NCBI RefSeq assembly: GCF_013373065.1
Contig: NZ_JABXIN010000006.1
Coordinates: forward strand, 61,416 to 125,415
Source: Algoriphagus sp.
GTDB lineage: Bacteria > Bacteroidota > Bacteroidia > Cytophagales > Cyclobacteriaceae
Length of the DNA stretch: 64,000 nt
Direction of reading: 5' to 3'
Part shown: positions 27,743 to 37,159 of the stretch, piece after piece
How the letters are laid out: each line of letters opens with the position of its first letter
How positions within the stretch are numbered: position 1 is the first letter of the stretch
Made by a program: the position numbers and the translations under genes
Notes under the pieces: generated by a model
What the model saw: the letters and a program-made list of their open reading frames with translations, nothing else
Database searches by the model: none
What the model was told of the DNA's origin: nothing

Positions 27743-28423
27743 TCACTTTAAATTCGACATCCCTCCATCTACATGCAAGACCTGACCCGTCATCCAAGAA
27801 GAATCTTCAGAGAGTAAGTAAGCTGCAGCTTGAGCAATATCTTCCGGCTTCCCAAAGCGTCCTAGAGGATGACGCTTGTTGCTAGCTTCTCTTTTTTCCT
27901 CCGAAGAAAGCAGTGCCGAGGCCAAGGGCGTATCTGTTAGCGAAGGTGAAATTGCATTGACTCGGATGTAAAAGGGAGCCCATTCAGCTGCTAGAGATCG
28001 GGTCAGTCCTTCGATAGCTCCTTTTGCAGAGGCGATGCCGGCATGAAAACTCATGCCAGTTTGAACAGCCACCGTGCTGAATAGAACCACTGATCCAGAC
28101 TTGGATTTTTTCAATCCTTTCAGACATGCTTGAAGGACCCTAACGGCACCAAAAAAATTAACCTCCATTTCATTTTTGAAATCTTCTATTGAAAGGCGAT
28201 GAAAAGGTTTCAAATTAATGGTTCCAGGTGTGTAAACCACTCCGTCAATTATCTCTGGTAATCCTGGAATTTCCCCGAATTCTGAACTTGCGTCTAAGGC
28301 CGTAGTGCCTTCTCCGCTTTTTGAAAAAAGGTACAGATTAGCTCCTTGTGATTCACACCATTCCGCAAGTGCTTTTCCAATCCCGGAATTCCCTCCAATA
28401 ATGACGATATTTTTTCCTTTCAT
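27743..28423 (-). CDS. SDR-family oxidoreductase with variant active site
   Basis: A 226-residue short-chain dehydrogenase with the dinucleotide loop GGNSGIGKAL, the VNFFGAVRVLQ stretch, LFSTVAVQTGMSFH and NAISPSLTDTPL. The usual catalytic Tyr-x3-Lys is absent: the segment reads FHAGIASAKGAIEG, with Ile where Tyr is expected and the Lys retained. This FHxxIAxAKG form recurs in a recognised SDR subgroup, so it may still be an enzyme, possibly with the His in place of Tyr; that is inference. C-terminal HVDGGM is normal. Confidence 0.88.
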   Translation of the reverse strand: MKGKNIVIIGGNSGIGKALAEWCESQGANLYLFSKSGEGTTALDASSEFGEIPGLPEIIDGVVYTPGTINLKPFHRLSIEDFKNEMEVNFFGAVRVLQACLKGLKKSKSGSVVLFSTVAVQTGMSFHAGIASAKGAIEGLTRSLAAEWAPFYIRVNAISPSLTDTPLASALLSSEEKREASNKRHPLGRFGKPEDIAQAAAYLLSEDSSWMTGQVLHVDGGMSNLK

Positions 28424-28483
28424 ATACTTTTAAATTTCTACCTGTTAAATCAATTGAGGAAGATTTTGTTTTAAAATTGAAAT

Positions 28484-28510
28484 AAAAAAGCCGGACAATC
28501 TGCCCGGCTT
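28484..28510 (-). terminator. intrinsic terminator of queD-folE
   Basis: On the minus strand AAGCCGG, a nine-base loop, CCGGCTT and further Ts, 20 nt after the folE stop. Confidence 0.8.
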
Positions 28511-28530
28511 CCTTACTTGGTTTAGCTTAA

Positions 28531-29235
28531 TTATTTTTCAAGATTGATATACTTCAAAAATTCATTTCGCGTTTGTTCATCCGCTTCAAATTTCCCGGAA
28601 TAAAATGAAGTTACCGTTGAACTGTTGGTATCATTTATCCCTCTCGAACTTACACACATATGGTAGGCATCCATGATCACAGCGACATCTTCAGTTCCTA
28701 GCGCCTCTTTCAATTCATTACCAATTTGCATGGTAAGACGTTCCTGCACTTGAGGTCTTTTTGAAAAATATTGAACGATTCGATTAATTTTCGAAAGGCC
28801 AATCACATTGCCATTGGAAATATAAGCCACATGGGCTCTACCGTAAATTGGCACAAAATGATGCTCACAATGAGAAAAGAACGTGATGTCTTTCTCCACT
28901 AACATCTGGTTGTACTGAAACTTATTTTCAAATAGCTTCGCACTCGGTTTATTTTTAGGGTTTAATCCGGAGAAAACCTCTTTGACATACATCTTAGCCA
29001 CTCGATGTGGTGTACCTTTCAAACTATCATCTGTCAGGTCCAGACCTAAGATATTCATGATTTCTTTGAAATGCTTTTCTATCAACTCGATCTTCAGATC
29101 GTCGTCCATTTTAAAAGCATCTTCGCGAAGCGGAGTCTCCAGAGAAGTCGCTACATGCTCTTCTCCCAATTCTTCAAATGAAGTGCGGGAAATATCAATT
29201 CCCATCGTATTCAACAAAGTTTCTTTCTGTTTCAT
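28531..29235 (-). CDS. folE: GTP cyclohydrolase I
   Basis: Converts GTP to dihydroneopterin triphosphate, the entry to folate (and, with QueD, to queuosine). The 234-residue protein has KGTPHRVAKMYVKEVFSG, the zinc site FFSHCEHHFVPIYG and the later ligand MCVSSRGINDT. The N-terminal 50 residues are a weakly conserved extension, usual in Bacteroidota. Two starts are possible, 29235 and 29205; the first overlaps queD by 41 nt and the second by 11 nt. Confidence 0.96.
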   Translation of the reverse strand: MKQKETLLNTMGIDISRTSFEELGEEHVATSLETPLREDAFKMDDDLKIELIEKHFKEIMNILGLDLTDDSLKGTPHRVAKMYVKEVFSGLNPKNKPSAKLFENKFQYNQMLVEKDITFFSHCEHHFVPIYGRAHVAYISNGNVIGLSKINRIVQYFSKRPQVQERLTMQIGNELKEALGTEDVAVIMDAYHMCVSSRGINDTNSSTVTSFYSGKFEADEQTRNEFLKYINLEK

Positions 29236-29605
29236 AAAGCCGAATGCTTAAATCGTATTTCCGATCAATTTTATCCCTCAAAATATTCCAAATAACCACT
29301 GCAATGTTTTCTGCAGTTGGGTTGAGTGCTTTAAATTCATCGGTATCCAAGTTTAAATTTTTGTGATCAAATCTATTTAGTACATGCTCTTTGATTAAAT
29401 CACTGAGCAATTTCATGTCGTAAACATATCCAGTTTCCGGATCAATTTCTCCTCGCAGCATCACATGCAGATCATAATTGTGACCATGGTAATTAGGATT
29501 ATTGCACTTCCCGAAAACCTCTTGGTTCTTTTCTTCAGTCCAATTTGGATTGTGAAGCCGGTGAGCTGCGTTGAAATGTTCCTTACGAATAACTGTTACT
29601 TTCAT
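29195..29605 (-). CDS. queD: 6-carboxytetrahydropterin synthase family protein
   Basis: Acts on dihydroneopterin triphosphate, the product of the downstream folE. The 136-residue protein shows EHFNAAHRL with the first zinc His, then CNNPNYHGHNYDLHV with the catalytic Cys and two further zinc His, and a closing ETERNFVEY. This fits QueD (queuosine) or the related 6-pyruvoyl-tetrahydropterin synthases; the Cys four residues before HGH favours the QueD/PTPS group. It overlaps folE, so the pair works as a pterin unit. Confidence 0.92.
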   Translation of the reverse strand: MKVTVIRKEHFNAAHRLHNPNWTEEKNQEVFGKCNNPNYHGHNYDLHVMLRGEIDPETGYVYDMKLLSDLIKEHVLNRFDHKNLNLDTDEFKALNPTAENIAVVIWNILRDKIDRKYDLSIRLYETERNFVEYDGN

Positions 29606-29651
29606 TACTGCTTTGAACAGGGAAAATTTTCTTTTTGTTTAATATTTATTG

Positions 29652-29673
29652 AATTTCTTTAAACAAAGAAATT
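29652..29673. repeat. perfect inverted repeat upstream of queD
   Basis: AATTTCTTT, a four-base spacer AAAC, AAAGAAATT. No T tract follows, so it is unlikely to be a terminator. It lies in the 258 nt gap between the divergent queD and L,D-transpeptidase genes and could be a regulator site; nothing else is recognisable in that gap. Confidence 0.4.
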
Positions 29674-29863
29674 AACTCCCTGATTTCCATATTTTTAAAT
29701 TTTCAGACAAAAATAGAATTTTATTTCTGTAGACTGCGTTCTTTATTTGAACACTAACCAAAAAACGCTGAAATAATTAAAAAAGGTTCAAAAAGAACTT
29801 AATCATCTTTCCTAAAGGTTTACTTAACGGAAACTGTGAAAAACAACCCAGAAAACAACCACT

Positions 29864-30565
29864 ATGAATATCATACAAATCTTATTAGCAGGAATGTTGT
29901 CTTTAGGACATACTTCCAAAACTACTCCAACAAAGCCCAAGCATGAAAAGATAATCCATGTAAAGGATGCTTACACCCAACTAAGTGAGAAATCAAATAA
30001 TTTACCAGAAAGAGAAATCTTCGAAAAAGCGCTGGCAGGATGGGCTTTACTCGAAAACGATCTTTCAAACCCCATGTTGACAATCATTGATTTTAGTCTA
30101 CCATCAACTGAAAAAAGGATGTGGGTGATTGATCCAAATACGTTAGAGGTAAAACTTCATACTGTAGTTTCACACGGACGTAATTCTGGAAATTTATTCG
30201 CAGAGTCATTCTCAAATATTCCTAATTCTTATAAAAGTAGCTTGGGCTTTTATAAAACGGCAGAAACCTATCAGGGAAAGCATGGCTATTCCTTACGATT
30301 GGATGGTTTGGAGAAAGGCTTCAATGATAAAGCAAGAGATCGTGCCATCGTAATCCATGGAGCAGACTATGCACGGGAAGAAGTTGCAAAATCCTCAGGA
30401 AGGTTGGGAAGAAGTCTAGGTTGCCCTGCTTTACCTTCAGAAATTTCGAAAGAGGCTATCGACTTAATTAAAAATGGATCCCTGATCTTTATTTATGGCC
30501 AAGATTCTCAATACCTCAGTAATTCACCCATCCTATCTGAGGCCTTATTTACCCAGCCTACTTAA
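29864..30565 (+). CDS. murein L,D-transpeptidase catalytic domain family protein (YkuD_2)
   Basis: A 233-residue protein with a weak N-terminal export segment (MNIIQILLAGMLSLG) and a YkuD_2-type L,D-transpeptidase-like domain. The catalytic motif is visible as AIVIHGADYA followed by GRSLGCPALP, with the nucleophile Cys in the SxGCP loop. Such enzymes act on peptidoglycan stem peptides or attach lipoproteins; the precise reaction is not known for this subfamily. Its 3' end overlaps the convergent gene of a second L,D-transpeptidase by 21 nt, a noteworthy pairing. Confidence 0.87.
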   Translation: MNIIQILLAGMLSLGHTSKTTPTKPKHEKIIHVKDAYTQLSEKSNNLPEREIFEKALAGWALLENDLSNPMLTIIDFSLPSTEKRMWVIDPNTLEVKLHTVVSHGRNSGNLFAESFSNIPNSYKSSLGFYKTAETYQGKHGYSLRLDGLEKGFNDKARDRAIVIHGADYAREEVAKSSGRLGRSLGCPALPSEISKEAIDLIKNGSLIFIYGQDSQYLSNSPILSEALFTQPT

Positions 30566-32167
30566 TAGTTCAGGATCTCGACCATATATGTCTCTTCTAA
30601 ACTGGGGATTCCCAAATTCATCTTCCCACAAGGTCATGTAAAGGACATAGACTGGGATAGCCGTTGTTAATTCTACTCTGACTTCATGATCCTGACTCAT
30701 AGCTTCTTTGATTTTTTCCTCAGTCCATTCTTCTTGATCTTTCAATAGAAATTTTGCGAAATCAAGCGGTCTTGCCAGACGAATACAGCCATGACTCAAA
30801 GACCTATTTTCCCTGTCAAATAGGTGCTTAGCAGGCGTATCATGGATATACACGTTATAAGGATTGGGAAACATAAATTTCACCAAGCCTAGAGAGTTGG
30901 AAGGGCCTGGATTTTGACGAATGAGATAAGGGATGGAACGAGCTTTCCAATTTACGGTACTTGGATCAACCTTTTTCCCCGAATAAGAAAGTACTTCCAT
31001 ATTATTCCTCGCCAAATAATTGGGATTCCTTCTGATGGATGGAATTAGTTCTTTGTAGACAATGGACTCAGGAACATTCCAATAAGGACTAAAAATCAAA
31101 TGGCTCATCGAAGCCTGAAAAACAGGTGTTTGGTTTTTATATTCTCCAACAATCACCTTAGAAGAAAAAACCGTTTCTCCTTTATCCCAAAACACTAATT
31201 CGTAGCCTGGGATATTTACGAGAATCGATTTTGATTTCATTTTTGAATCATCAAGCCATCGTAGTCGCTCCAAATTAACCGCTATCTGACTGATTAAATT
31301 TTGCGGGGACTGATTCAAAGCTGCAAAAGTGTTTTTACCAAGAACCCCATCGACAGCTAGGCCTTTATCTTCCTGATAATTAAGAACAGATTCAAGAAGC
31401 AAAGAATCATATTCTTTATTATCAAGATCCTCCCCTTTCCAATAATCCCAAAATGCCAAACGCCGACGGATTTCAGGGATAAGCGAATGACTGTCTCCTA
31501 CCTTCAGGGATTTATTGCTCCGAAGTTCACTCCAGTCAAAATCAGCCTGATCCATTTTTTCTTCTAAATCCCGAATGACTTCCCTACCCTTTGTATAAAT
31601 CGGAAACTCTGGATACAATTCGATTAAAAATGGTCTGAGCTCTTGGCTTTTCTCTACTTTGTTCAAAAAAATCAAGGGGTCAAAAGTTGAAACCTTTTTA
31701 GGAATGTTCCAGGATTGCTTCAACGTCCTAGGATTAATTCTTCCTTGATCCAAATGCAGAGCAAACTGAATGACAGCATCACTTAAAAACAGCTCCAGAT
31801 CAGCCAAATCCTCCTCCGGTACCTCAAAACCAGATTTTTTATTGGCTTCAATTGATTCAAAAAACGCTTGAATTAAGAATAGATGATAATCCAAGGAATT
31901 CAACCCATCATACCGAGCTTGACCAATTTCATATCGTAACTCATATGCTAATTCTGAAAGATCTCCGTCATTTATCCAGAGGGGTTCGAAGGAGCGCTTT
32001 GAATAAAAATCCTTTATGAATTCAACTTCCCTAATTCCCCTTCCTCTTAGTTCCAATTTTCCAGTTTCCTGAACTCCTTCTAATCGAAGCTTTATTTGTT
32101 CACCAACATTTTGAGAAAATGAGAAATGGCTTAGAAAAAGAAAAACAAAAGGAAAAAAGGATTTCAT
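30545..32167 (-). CDS. L,D-transpeptidase, YcbB/LdtD-like
   Basis: Makes 3-3 crosslinks in peptidoglycan. The 540-residue exported protein has signal peptide MKSFFPFVFLFLSHFSFSQ, a helical scaffold domain (about 30-220), a peptidoglycan-binding motif (LNYQEDKGLAVDGVLGKNTF near 275-295) and the YkuD catalytic domain (about 320-500) with NVYIHDTPAK and SHGCIRLARP, where Cys is the nucleophile. The length and order match the YcbB/LdtD type. It is the last gene of a chain with kdsA, kdsC and a GNAT/nitrilase fusion, 6 nt after kdsA. Confidence 0.93.
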   Translation of the reverse strand: MKSFFPFVFLFLSHFSFSQNVGEQIKLRLEGVQETGKLELRGRGIREVEFIKDFYSKRSFEPLWINDGDLSELAYELRYEIGQARYDGLNSLDYHLFLIQAFFESIEANKKSGFEVPEEDLADLELFLSDAVIQFALHLDQGRINPRTLKQSWNIPKKVSTFDPLIFLNKVEKSQELRPFLIELYPEFPIYTKGREVIRDLEEKMDQADFDWSELRSNKSLKVGDSHSLIPEIRRRLAFWDYWKGEDLDNKEYDSLLLESVLNYQEDKGLAVDGVLGKNTFAALNQSPQNLISQIAVNLERLRWLDDSKMKSKSILVNIPGYELVFWDKGETVFSSKVIVGEYKNQTPVFQASMSHLIFSPYWNVPESIVYKELIPSIRRNPNYLARNNMEVLSYSGKKVDPSTVNWKARSIPYLIRQNPGPSNSLGLVKFMFPNPYNVYIHDTPAKHLFDRENRSLSHGCIRLARPLDFAKFLLKDQEEWTEEKIKEAMSQDHEVRVELTTAIPVYVLYMTLWEDEFGNPQFRRDIYGRDPELLSRLGK

Positions 32168-32173
32168 GAGAAC

Positions 32174-33022
32174 TTATTCTATGGGGAAGTCCTGATATTT
32201 TCTACCTAAATCCCAAACTTCTTTCAGCATGGTCAGAAAATCTCCCATTCGATGAAGCGGAATCAAATTCGGTCCATCACTTAAAGCTTTGGCAGGTTCA
32301 GGATGCGTTTCGATAAAAAAACCATCTATCCCTGTTGCTGCTGCAGCCCGAGCCAAAAACGGCGCAAATTCCCGTTGCCCGCCACTACTTCCTCCCTGTC
32401 CTCCCGGTTGTTGAACGGAGTGAGTAATATCAAATACCACAGGAGCAAATTGGCGCATCACAGGCAGCGCCCGCATATCAACCACCAAATTATGGTATCC
32501 AAGAGAATATCCTCTTTCAGTAAGACATACATTATCATTTCCTGCAGATCGTACTTTTTTTACAGCAAACTGCATATCCTCGGGAGCCATAAATTGTCCT
32601 CTCTTGATTTTGACAGCTTTTCCTGTTTCGGCAGCAGCAAGCAACAAATCCGTTTGACGGCATAAAAAGGCCGGAATTTGAAGCACATCCACCACTTCTG
32701 CAACTTCCTTGGCTTGATAGCTTTCGTGAATATCTGTTACCAAGGGCACATCAAGAGCTTTGCCTACACGCTGTAAAACCTCCAAGGACTTATTCATTCC
32801 AATGCTTCTGAAAGATGAGGCAGAAGTTCGGTTTGCTTTATCAAAAGAGGCTTTAAAAACATAAGAAAAGCCATGCTCATCGGCCCAAGCTTTTACTTTC
32901 GTGCCAATTTCCAGACAGATATCATAACTTTCAACTGCACAAGGACCAGCAAAAAGAACAGGTTTATCTTCTCCCAAAACCACCTTATCGGTGATCTTCA
33001 TAATCTGATTGGTTCTATTCAT
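32174..33022 (-). CDS. kdsA: 3-deoxy-8-phosphooctulonate synthase (KDO-8-P synthase)
   Basis: Condenses arabinose-5-phosphate with phosphoenolpyruvate to KDO-8-P for lipopolysaccharide. The roughly 282-residue protein shows LFAGPCAVES, FKASFDKANRTS, TDIHE, QIPAFLCRQTDLL, KRGQFMAPEDM, TERG and DITHSVQQPGG. The start lies in ATGATGAATAG at the kdsC stop; 33022 or 33025 is equally possible and either overlaps kdsC by 8-11 nt. KdsC, which removes the phosphate from the product, is encoded directly upstream. Confidence 0.96.
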   Translation of the reverse strand: MNRTNQIMKITDKVVLGEDKPVLFAGPCAVESYDICLEIGTKVKAWADEHGFSYVFKASFDKANRTSASSFRSIGMNKSLEVLQRVGKALDVPLVTDIHESYQAKEVAEVVDVLQIPAFLCRQTDLLLAAAETGKAVKIKRGQFMAPEDMQFAVKKVRSAGNDNVCLTERGYSLGYHNLVVDMRALPVMRQFAPVVFDITHSVQQPGGQGGSSGGQREFAPFLARAAAATGIDGFFIETHPEPAKALSDGPNLIPLHRMGDFLTMLKEVWDLGRKYQDFPIE

Positions 33023-33593
33023 CATTTTTTTCTGTAAGAGATTCAATTAAAGGAACCAGTTTTCCTCTCGCATGCAATAATAAATCTGCAACTTCCCGAA
33101 ATGCTCCATTTCCTCCAGATTTAGAGGTTACAAAATCAACTTGATGCTTAATGTAGGAAATTGCATCAGCAGGACAAGCCGATAAGCCCACTCGCTTCAT
33201 GATCGGAAGATCAATCAAATCATCTCCTATATAGGCTACCTCTTTTTCCTCCAATTCCAATGTTTCCAAAAGTTCCGATAGCTTTTTTCCTTTATCCTTA
33301 ATGCCATGATAGTGAAAATCAAATCGGAGTTCTTCACATCGGTTTTCGACCACTTGGGATTTTCTTCCGGTAATTGCTCCTACCATAATGCGGTTTCTTC
33401 TAAGGAACTGGACGATATACCCATCTTTTACCTGAAATTTTTTCAATTCCATTCCCTCATTGTCATAAATGATTCCACCATCAGTCATGACGCCATCTAT
33501 GTCTGTAATGAGCAATTTTACGTGTTCGGCTTTAGACCAAACAGCATCGGGTATGTGACTAAAATAGTCCTTGATTATTTCTTCTGTTTCCAT
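33015..33593 (-). CDS. kdsC: KDO-8-phosphate phosphatase
   Basis: Hydrolyses KDO-8-P to KDO. The 192-residue HAD-type IIIA phosphatase has LLITDIDGVMTDG (catalytic DxD), AITGRKS, and AYIGDDLIDLPIMK with GNGAFREV near the end, all typical of KdsC. It overlaps kdsA (8-11 nt) downstream and the GNAT/nitrilase gene (19 nt) upstream. Confidence 0.95.
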   Translation of the reverse strand: METEEIIKDYFSHIPDAVWSKAEHVKLLITDIDGVMTDGGIIYDNEGMELKKFQVKDGYIVQFLRRNRIMVGAITGRKSQVVENRCEELRFDFHYHGIKDKGKKLSELLETLELEEKEVAYIGDDLIDLPIMKRVGLSACPADAISYIKHQVDFVTSKSGGNGAFREVADLLLHARGKLVPLIESLTEKNDE

Positions 33594-35116
33594 TGAATCG
33601 AGTAAAGATCAAGTCTTCGTTGTTCTAGGTTTCGGACGCTACCTGCTTTCCGCTGCTTGGTCAATAAATCCAAGTCCACATCGGCAACGATAGTCGTTTC
33701 GGCATTTTCAGAGGCCTGAGCTACAATAGAATCATGCGGAAATGAAAAATCCGACGGACTGTAAATGGCAGCCTGAGAATATTGAATATCCATATTTTCA
33801 ACCTTCGGCAAATTACCTACAGATCCTGTAATCGCAACGTAACATTCATTTTCTATTGCACGAGCGCGAGCACAGGTATTTACACGTAAAAAGGCATTTT
33901 TTGTATCAGTCCAAAATGGAACAAACAGGATATCCATTTCCTGTTCTGCTAAGATTCTTCCCAATTCAGGAAACTCCACATCGTAGCAAATCAAAATTCC
34001 TACCCTACCTGCATCTGAATCAAAAACCCGGATTCCATTTCCTCCTTGTAAGCCCCAATAGGAAGCTTCATCTGGCGTAATATGGAGTTTGTATTGCTTA
34101 TCATGGGTACCATCACGGCGACAGAGGTAACTTACATTTCGAAGCTTCTTCCCGTCATATTCGGGCATGGATCCTGCGATAATATTCACGTTGTAAGACA
34201 CCGCCAATTCACTCATTCTGCTGACGATTTCCTCCGTGTAATCAGCCAAATTTCGAATTGCCTCTGAGGCATCCATATCATTGAATTCAGCTAGAAGAGG
34301 CGCATTGAAAAACTCTGGGAAAAGACAAAAATCAGATTTATACCCTGAAATGGTATCCACAAAAAATTCCACCTGCTGCATCAAATCATCCACATTGGAA
34401 AAACGACGCATTTTCCATTGGACTAAACCCAAGCGAACAATCGACTTCTTGTTTCCAATAAGTTTTTCGTCCTTCTCATAATAAATATTAATCCATTCCA
34501 GAAGCGTAGCATAAGCGCGTGAATCCTTGTCCTCAGGAAGGTATTTGGTAATTACTTTTCGAACGTGGAATTCATTGGCGAGCTGAAAGGAAAGAACCGG
34601 GTCAAAAATCTCCTTATTCTTCACCAATTCAATGTACTTCCGGGGAGTCATTTCCTCGGCATATTTAGAATAGCCAGGAATTCGGCCACCTGCGATGATT
34701 GAGCGTAAATTCAAATTTTCACACAGCTCTTTCCTCGCATCATAGAGTCGCCTTCCCAAACGCATCCCTCGATACTCTTGATGCACAAACACATCGGTAC
34801 CATAAAGTGTATCCCCTTCTTCATCATGCGTATCAAATTTTCCATACCCTGTGATTTGATCATAGGTATGGTTATCGCCGAATTGAGAATAATCCACAAT
34901 AATACTTAAGGCTGCGGCTACAACTTTACCATTATCCTCGATACAGATCTGCCCTTCAGGAAAGACCTTAATCTGATTCTTGAGTTCTTGGCGAGACCAA
35001 GTCATTGCTTTATCACGATAGATAGAAGCCATGATTTCTTTAATATCCTCGTAATCAGCTATTTTAATATTCCGGAGTTTGAGCCGGTGTTCAAGTTCTT
35101 CTCGTTGCTTACTCAT
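33575..35116 (-). CDS. GNAT acetyltransferase / carbon-nitrogen hydrolase fusion
   Basis: A 513-residue two-domain protein. Residues about 14-200 form a GNAT acetyltransferase (VFVHQEYRGMRLGRRLYDA is the acetyl-CoA loop). Residues about 225-500 form a nitrilase-superfamily amidohydrolase with the full triad: Glu in LFPEFFNAP, Lys in YKLHITPDE, Cys in LICYDVEFPE. This fusion is known across bacteria but its substrate is not. It overlaps kdsC by 19 nt and so heads the KDO/L,D-transpeptidase chain, although no biochemical link is evident. A TAnnTTTG match right before the ATG would place the RNA start inside the gene and was rejected. Confidence 0.92.
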   Translation of the reverse strand: MSKQREELEHRLKLRNIKIADYEDIKEIMASIYRDKAMTWSRQELKNQIKVFPEGQICIEDNGKVVAAALSIIVDYSQFGDNHTYDQITGYGKFDTHDEEGDTLYGTDVFVHQEYRGMRLGRRLYDARKELCENLNLRSIIAGGRIPGYSKYAEEMTPRKYIELVKNKEIFDPVLSFQLANEFHVRKVITKYLPEDKDSRAYATLLEWINIYYEKDEKLIGNKKSIVRLGLVQWKMRRFSNVDDLMQQVEFFVDTISGYKSDFCLFPEFFNAPLLAEFNDMDASEAIRNLADYTEEIVSRMSELAVSYNVNIIAGSMPEYDGKKLRNVSYLCRRDGTHDKQYKLHITPDEASYWGLQGGNGIRVFDSDAGRVGILICYDVEFPELGRILAEQEMDILFVPFWTDTKNAFLRVNTCARARAIENECYVAITGSVGNLPKVENMDIQYSQAAIYSPSDFSFPHDSIVAQASENAETTIVADVDLDLLTKQRKAGSVRNLEQRRLDLYSIQWKQKK

Positions 35117-35280
35117 GATTCAAAATTAACCCTTTTCCATCAGAAATTTTTAATTGGTGGATATCATGTCTCAAAAACAAAATTTTATTTTGATTAGTAA
35201 TATCATAGCACTGATACCACTCTTGGATCAATATTTATTAATATTTTGCCGTCAAAATATCAAAAATAGCATACGCTCAT

Positions 35281-36183
35281 ATGCAATCTGCATTAAACTC
35301 AGACACGAATACAAAAGGCTTTGATTTTTTATCCTGGTTTGAAGAAATGATGAATTTCAGTCTCTTTAACCTAGGGGAGTCCAAGTTAACGATAGGTTTA
35401 TTACTCACATTAGCAATTTCATTTTTAGTCCTTTTTGTCGGTTCGGAATGGATTAGAAGGCTACTTGTCAATCGTATTCTTAAAAAATACCACATTACTG
35501 AAGGAACAAGGTTGTCCATTGGGACGATGGTTAAATATATCCTGATTTTAGCGGGTATTTTTTCCATTCTTCAAACTAATGGTATTGATCTTAGTGCATT
35601 TGGTGTATTAGCCGGAGCCATCGGTGTGGGTATCGGTTTTGGTCTTCAAAACATCACCAATAACTTCATCAGTGGACTGATTATCCTTTTTGAACAACCC
35701 ATCAAAGTTGGTGATCGAATCGAAGTTGGGAATGTGAATGGGGATGTCATAAAGATTTCTGCCCGCTCCACAATGGTTGTTACAAATGACAACATTACCA
35801 TCATAGTCCCAAACAGTCAATTTATTGATAATCAGGTTATTAACTGGTCTCATTCGGATCGAATGGTTCGATTCAATTTCCCTGTTGGAGTGGCTTATAG
35901 AGAGGATCCGGAAAAAATCCGAAAAATCTTATTGGAAGTAGCTTCAGACAACAAAGGGGTACTGGATAAACCGGAAACAGACGTTCTTTTTGAAGAATAT
36001 GGTGATAACAGCATCAATTTCAATTTGAGGGTTTGGACTTCTGAATATGTCAACCGACCTAGAGTATTAAAGAGTCAGCTTTACTTTGAGATTTTTAAGC
36101 GATTTAGAGAAGAAGGGATTGAAATACCATTTCCTCAAAGAGATTTGCATCTACGCTCTGGATTTGAAAATTTAAAAAATTAG
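35281..36183 (+). CDS. MscS-family mechanosensitive channel
   Basis: A 300-residue small-conductance mechanosensitive channel. Two or three membrane helices occupy about 37-110, with the Gly/Ala-rich pore helix GVLAGAIGVGIGFGLQNITN, followed by the beta domain with FEQPIKVGDRIEVGNVNGDV and the cytoplasmic cage. It releases solutes on osmotic downshock. It is the first of three + strand genes (MscS, DUF6089, Na/Pi transporter), each separated by short gaps. Confidence 0.94.
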   Translation: MQSALNSDTNTKGFDFLSWFEEMMNFSLFNLGESKLTIGLLLTLAISFLVLFVGSEWIRRLLVNRILKKYHITEGTRLSIGTMVKYILILAGIFSILQTNGIDLSAFGVLAGAIGVGIGFGLQNITNNFISGLIILFEQPIKVGDRIEVGNVNGDVIKISARSTMVVTNDNITIIVPNSQFIDNQVINWSHSDRMVRFNFPVGVAYREDPEKIRKILLEVASDNKGVLDKPETDVLFEEYGDNSINFNLRVWTSEYVNRPRVLKSQLYFEIFKRFREEGIEIPFPQRDLHLRSGFENLKN

Positions 36184-36229
36184 GGTAATTTTCGAAGATA
36201 AGTCCAAGCGGCTCCGTATGAGCCTGATA

Positions 36230-37159
36230 ATGAGAAAGCTAGTAATATTTTTATTCTTTTTTTTCAGTTTTGCGTTGATTGGAACTTCGCAAAGTTTTTA
36301 CCGCTATCGGTTTGAGGAGCCATGGTCCATTTCGGCAAGTATTGGACCTACGCAATACTTTGGCGAACTTTATTCCTTTTGGAAATACAACGAAGGTATT
36401 CAACCGGACTGGAATGCAAACTTTGCCTTCAATTATACCTTTGGTACGCACTTAAGAGCAAGAGGGGAATTCTCTTATATCAAAATGTCTGGTCAAGATC
36501 CTCCTTCTGACCCGAGAGCTTATCGTACACCGAGGGATCTTCATTTTAGGGCAAGAAATTTAGAATTGACTGGAATTATAGAATATTACTGGCATCCTGT
36601 CAGAGTACCCAATATTCACCGCCCTCTTTGGAATCCTTACATTTTCTTTGGTCTAGGAATGTCCACAAATAATCCACAGGCGCAATTGGATGGAGAATGG
36701 GTCGATCTTCGACCTTATCAACTCGAAAACAATCCATACAACAGATATATCATGGTATTCCCCATGGGTTTGGGATTTAAGTATAAGTTGAATGTATACA
36801 TGGATTTGAAATTCGAAGGAAACTACCGGTTTACTTTGACGGATTACATGGACGACATTTCAGCTTACAATGTCAGTGAGTTTTACTTGGATTTGGTTGA
36901 TGATTATGTATCCGGGAAAAATCCTGATAGACTTCGTTTGGCCATACGAAACCCTGATTTCTTGGATGATAATGGATTACCAGACATTGACAAAATTCTT
37001 CGAAATAATGGAAGAGTAAGAAGAGGCTCTGGTTTGAGACATCGATTTGACGGATATATGACGGTCAATGTTGGATTAGAAATTCACTGGTCTCAAGACA
37101 TTTTTCAAAACTGGATATTCCGAAACAGGATCTACGAAAAGCGATTCCGTTTCTGGTAA
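36230..37159 (+). CDS. DUF6089 family outer-membrane protein
   Basis: A 309-residue exported protein (signal peptide MRKLVIFLFFFFSFALIGTS) with beta-barrel composition: SASIGPTQYFGELYSFW at the mature start, HLRARGEFSYIKMSG, YIFFGLGMSTNNP and VNVGLEIHWSQDIFQNW at the end. This is the DUF6089 family of Bacteroidota, presumed outer-membrane barrels of about eight to ten strands; function is unknown. An ATG at 36218 in frame is also possible, but the signal peptide starts at 36230. Confidence 0.8.
   Translation: MRKLVIFLFFFFSFALIGTSQSFYRYRFEEPWSISASIGPTQYFGELYSFWKYNEGIQPDWNANFAFNYTFGTHLRARGEFSYIKMSGQDPPSDPRAYRTPRDLHFRARNLELTGIIEYYWHPVRVPNIHRPLWNPYIFFGLGMSTNNPQAQLDGEWVDLRPYQLENNPYNRYIMVFPMGLGFKYKLNVYMDLKFEGNYRFTLTDYMDDISAYNVSEFYLDLVDDYVSGKNPDRLRLAIRNPDFLDDNGLPDIDKILRNNGRVRRGSGLRHRFDGYMTVNVGLEIHWSQDIFQNWIFRNRIYEKRFRFW

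Noticed and set aside
35121..35128. TAnnTTTG match before the GNAT/nitrilase gene
   Set aside because: It ends 4 nt before the ATG, so an RNA start would fall within the gene; no support for a leaderless start here beyond the motif.
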